A stretch of DNA of 64,000 nucleotides, taken from Eumeta japonica. Taxonomy: Eukaryota > Arthropoda > Insecta > Lepidoptera > Psychidae. The stretch lies in NCBI GenBank assembly GCA_005406025.1, contig BGZK01001296.1:1-64000 (forward strand). Direction: 5' to 3'. Position numbers and translations under genes: made by a program. Shown one piece after another: positions 63,641-64,000 of the stretch (position 1 is the first letter of the stretch; each line of letters starts with the position of its first letter). Under the pieces are notes generated by a model that was given only the letters and a program-made list of their open reading frames with translations, was not told where the DNA came from and did no database searches.

Positions 63641-64000
63641 TTTCATAAATTTACTTTATAGCATAAAATAAAGGACAACAAAAAAATCCAGCTAAGTATG
63701 GATTTGATACATTTCTCATTGATGTTGGTTTAGACAACAAAGATTGTGTAATAAAATTAAAATATTGCAATGGATGTTATAAGAATACACTTGTGTTTAA
63801 AATAATATAGAACCTTTATTGAAATTTTTATGTCTTAGATAACATTTGAAATGCAAATGTAGTTCATTTCTGTTACAATCATTAGCATTATTTTACTATT
63901 TTATATTTTTCGCAAATCTTGTCTTTTTTGTAAAAGAAAAAGTTGAAAAAGTAATTTGGTATACTAAAAGGAAGTTATTTAAGTTTCAATATAAATATTA

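Overview
This window is animal nuclear DNA, almost certainly from a moth or butterfly. It is AT-rich, intron-rich and dense in decayed transposable elements. Several repeats carry signatures I know from lepidopteran genomes: an RTE/SINE-like head reading 'CGCCCGCGGCTTCGCC', retroelement tails with runs of CAGACAGACA, 'GAGGTACGGAACCCT' fragments, mariner relics and a jockey-type gag relic. I see no rRNA, tRNA, CRISPR or bacterial-type gene.

One real protein-coding gene is recognisable: fringe (fng), on the minus strand. It encodes the Golgi O-fucose beta-1,3-N-acetylglucosaminyltransferase (family GT31) that modifies Notch EGF repeats. Eight coding exons join with matching phases and GT/AG sites: 35273-34989, 16544-16496, 16053-15951, 5334-5187, 4616-4531, 4431-4361, 3092-2915 and 593-540. 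They give a protein of about 324 residues with an N-terminal membrane anchor, a DDD metal-binding motif and the FATGGAGFC block. The coding exons total 974 nt, one short of a multiple of three. The missing base falls in the last exon, in a short T run just before the conserved C-terminal Cys motif, so the last 17 residues are out of frame as the sequence stands.

Layout: 1-539 is the fng 3' UTR and downstream. 540-5334 is the 3' exon cluster, with an inverted-repeat element in intron 7. 5335-15950 is a 10.6 kb intron with two dead mariner copies. 15951-16544 holds two exons. 16545-34988 is an 18.4 kb first intron with hexamer-array repeats, a 253-bp TA-flanked MITE, a 1.44-kb pogo-like element, two LINE-like repeats and GC-rich candidate regulatory islands. 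34989-35640 is the first coding exon and a GC-rich leader/promoter. 35641-64000 is upstream intergenic DNA with GC-rich candidate enhancers, a third mariner relic, a 5'-inverted RTE LINE insertion, microsatellites, a jockey-like ORF1 relic and a second RTE relic.

The main non-gene patterns are these. (i) Several perfect fold-back palindromes have a constant 4-nt spacer; two of them sit back to back inside a LINE relic. (ii) A dispersed element family carries a degenerate 6-bp periodic array between a conserved head and tail. (iii) One RTE insertion shows the twin-priming type of 5' inversion. No new multi-gene system is apparent.
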